Positions 63,160-64,000 of a stretch of DNA of 64,000 nt are shown piece after piece (positions within the stretch are counted from its first letter, which is position 1; every line of letters begins with the position of its first letter). A program made the translations under genes and the position numbers. Source of the stretch: Kosakonia oryzendophytica. GTDB lineage: Bacteria > Pseudomonadota > Gammaproteobacteria > Enterobacterales > Enterobacteriaceae. The DNA is taken from NCBI RefSeq assembly GCF_900094925.1, contig NZ_FMAY01000003.1, positions 186,001-250,000 of the forward strand, given 5' to 3'. Under the pieces are notes generated by a model that saw nothing but the letters and a program-made list of their open reading frames with translations, did no database searches and was not told the DNA's origin.

Positions 63160-64000
63160 ATGAGTTTTGATATAGCCAAATACCCGACGCTGGCGCTGGT
63201 TGATACCACACAAGAGTTGCGTCTGCTGCCGAAAGAGAGCCTGCCGAAGCTGTGCGACGAGCTGCGTCGCTACCTGCTGGATAGCGTGAGCCGTTCCAGC
63301 GGGCACTTCGCTTCCGGGCTTGGCACGGTTGAGCTGACCGTTGCGCTGCACTACGTCTACAACACCCCCTTTGATCAGTTGATCTGGGATGTTGGCCATC
63401 AGGCCTATCCGCACAAGATCCTGACCGGACGCCGGGATAAAATCGGCACTATCCGGCAGAAAAATGGCCTGCACCCCTTCCCGTGGCGTGGCGAAAGTGA
63501 ATATGACGTACTGAGCGTGGGCCACTCATCCACCTCCATCAGCGCCGGGATCGGTGTTGCCGTCGCGGCCGCGAAAGAGGGCAAGCAGCGGCGCACCGTC
63601 TGTGTGATTGGCGACGGCGCTATCACCGCCGGAATGGCGTTCGAAGCCATGAACCACGCCGGGGATATTCGCCCCGATATGCTAGTGGTGCTCAACGACA
63701 ACGAAATGTCGATTTCCGAAAACGTTGGTGCCCTGAATAACCATCTGGCGCAACTGCTTTCCGGCAAACTTTACTCCACGCTGCGCGAGGGGGGTAAAAA
63801 AGTGCTCTCCGGCGTACCACCGATCAAAGAGCTGATCAAGCGGACCGAGGAACATATCAAAGGTATGGTCGTACCGGGTACGCTATTTGAAGAACTGGGC
63901 TTTAACTATATCGGCCCGGTTGATGGGCACGACGTGCTGGGGCTGGTGCAAACGTTGCGCAATATGCGCGACCTGAAAGGCCCACAATTCCTGCATATCA
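63160..64000 (+). CDS. dxs: 1-deoxy-D-xylulose-5-phosphate synthase, N-terminal part
   Basis: Thiamine diphosphate enzyme that condenses pyruvate and glyceraldehyde 3-phosphate, the first step of the MEP isoprenoid pathway. The window holds 280 codons of about 620. The start [21 protein letters not shown] matches the family, and [28 protein letters not shown] and the ThDP motif [17 protein letters not shown] to NDNEMSIS are visible. The gene is cut by the right edge. It lies 25 bases after ispA. Confidence 0.98.
   Translation, partial: MSFDIAKYPTLALVDTTQELRLLPKESLPKLCDELRRYLLDSVSRSSGHFASGLGTVELTVALHYVYNTPFDQLIWDVGHQAYPHKILTGRRDKIGTIRQKNGLHPFPWRGESEYDVLSVGHSSTSISAGIGVAVAAAKEGKQRRTVCVIGDGAITAGMAFEAMNHAGDIRPDMLVVLNDNEMSISENVGALNNHLAQLLSGKLYSTLREGGKKVLSGVPPIKELIKRTEEHIKGMVVPGTLFEELGFNYIGPVDGHDVLGLVQTLRNMRDLKGPQFLHI

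Overview
The window is a chromosomal segment of a member of the Enterobacteriaceae. The right two thirds (about 22.5-64 kb) keeps, with little change, the Escherichia coli backbone order ffs-atl-ybaY-tesB-amtB-glnK-mdlB-mdlA-decR-cof-ybaE-queC-fadM-ybaV-ppiD-hupB-lon-clpX-clpP-tig-bolA-yajG-ampG-cyoABCDE-yajR-yajQ-panE-yajL-thiI-xseB-ispA-dxs. Protein lengths match the E. coli orthologues almost residue for residue. The accessory content (a lac operon without lacY, a cysteine desulfhydrase-like gene beside decR, a second metNIQ-like transporter) points to an Enterobacter/Kosakonia/Kluyvera-like relative rather than E. coli. The genus cannot be fixed from this sequence alone.

Layout. 0-5.3 kb: tail of a methionine-type ABC transporter operon, a beta-glucoside-class PTS EIIBC, an enolase-superfamily sugar-acid dehydratase and a GntR regulator. 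5.3-7.9 kb: pdeB, a flavin reductase-like gene and ybaA. 7.9-22.5 kb: accessory DNA lying between ybaA and ffs, which are neighbours in E. coli. It holds lacZ-lacI with a recognisable CRP site and operator but no permease; a small ribbon-helix-helix gene pair; an acetyltransferase; a YczE-type membrane protein with a divergent MocR regulator; an SH3-like secreted protein; a TetR/periplasmic amidotransferase pair; and a MarA/RamA-like regulator with an EmrAB-like pump and a divergent TetR. The 16.7-22.4 kb part is visibly AT-richer than its surroundings. 22.5-46 kb: backbone for nitrogen sensing (glnK-amtB, with a sigma54 promoter and an NtrC site), export, cysteine response, queuosine synthesis and proteostasis (ppiD, lon, clpXP, tig, with heat-shock-type promoters before lon and clpP). 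46-64 kb: ampG, then an HscC-type Hsp70 with its J partner sitting between ampG and the cytochrome bo3 operon, then yajR to dxs.

How parts work together. GlnK gates AmtB under NtrC. ClpX feeds ClpP, and Lon and trigger factor share the same cluster. CyoA-E build the quinol oxidase. xseB-ispA-dxs starts the exonuclease VII/isoprenoid operon. DecR and the divergent PLP enzyme form a likely cysteine-detoxification unit. No CRISPR array, transposase, integrase or tRNA gene was seen. I found no clearly undescribed system. The best candidates for follow-up are the RHH-led two-gene operon at 12.4-12.9 kb, the secreted Cys-His-Glu amidotransferase with a CxxC at 17.4-18.2 kb, the relocated hscC/J-protein module, and the lac operon without lacY.
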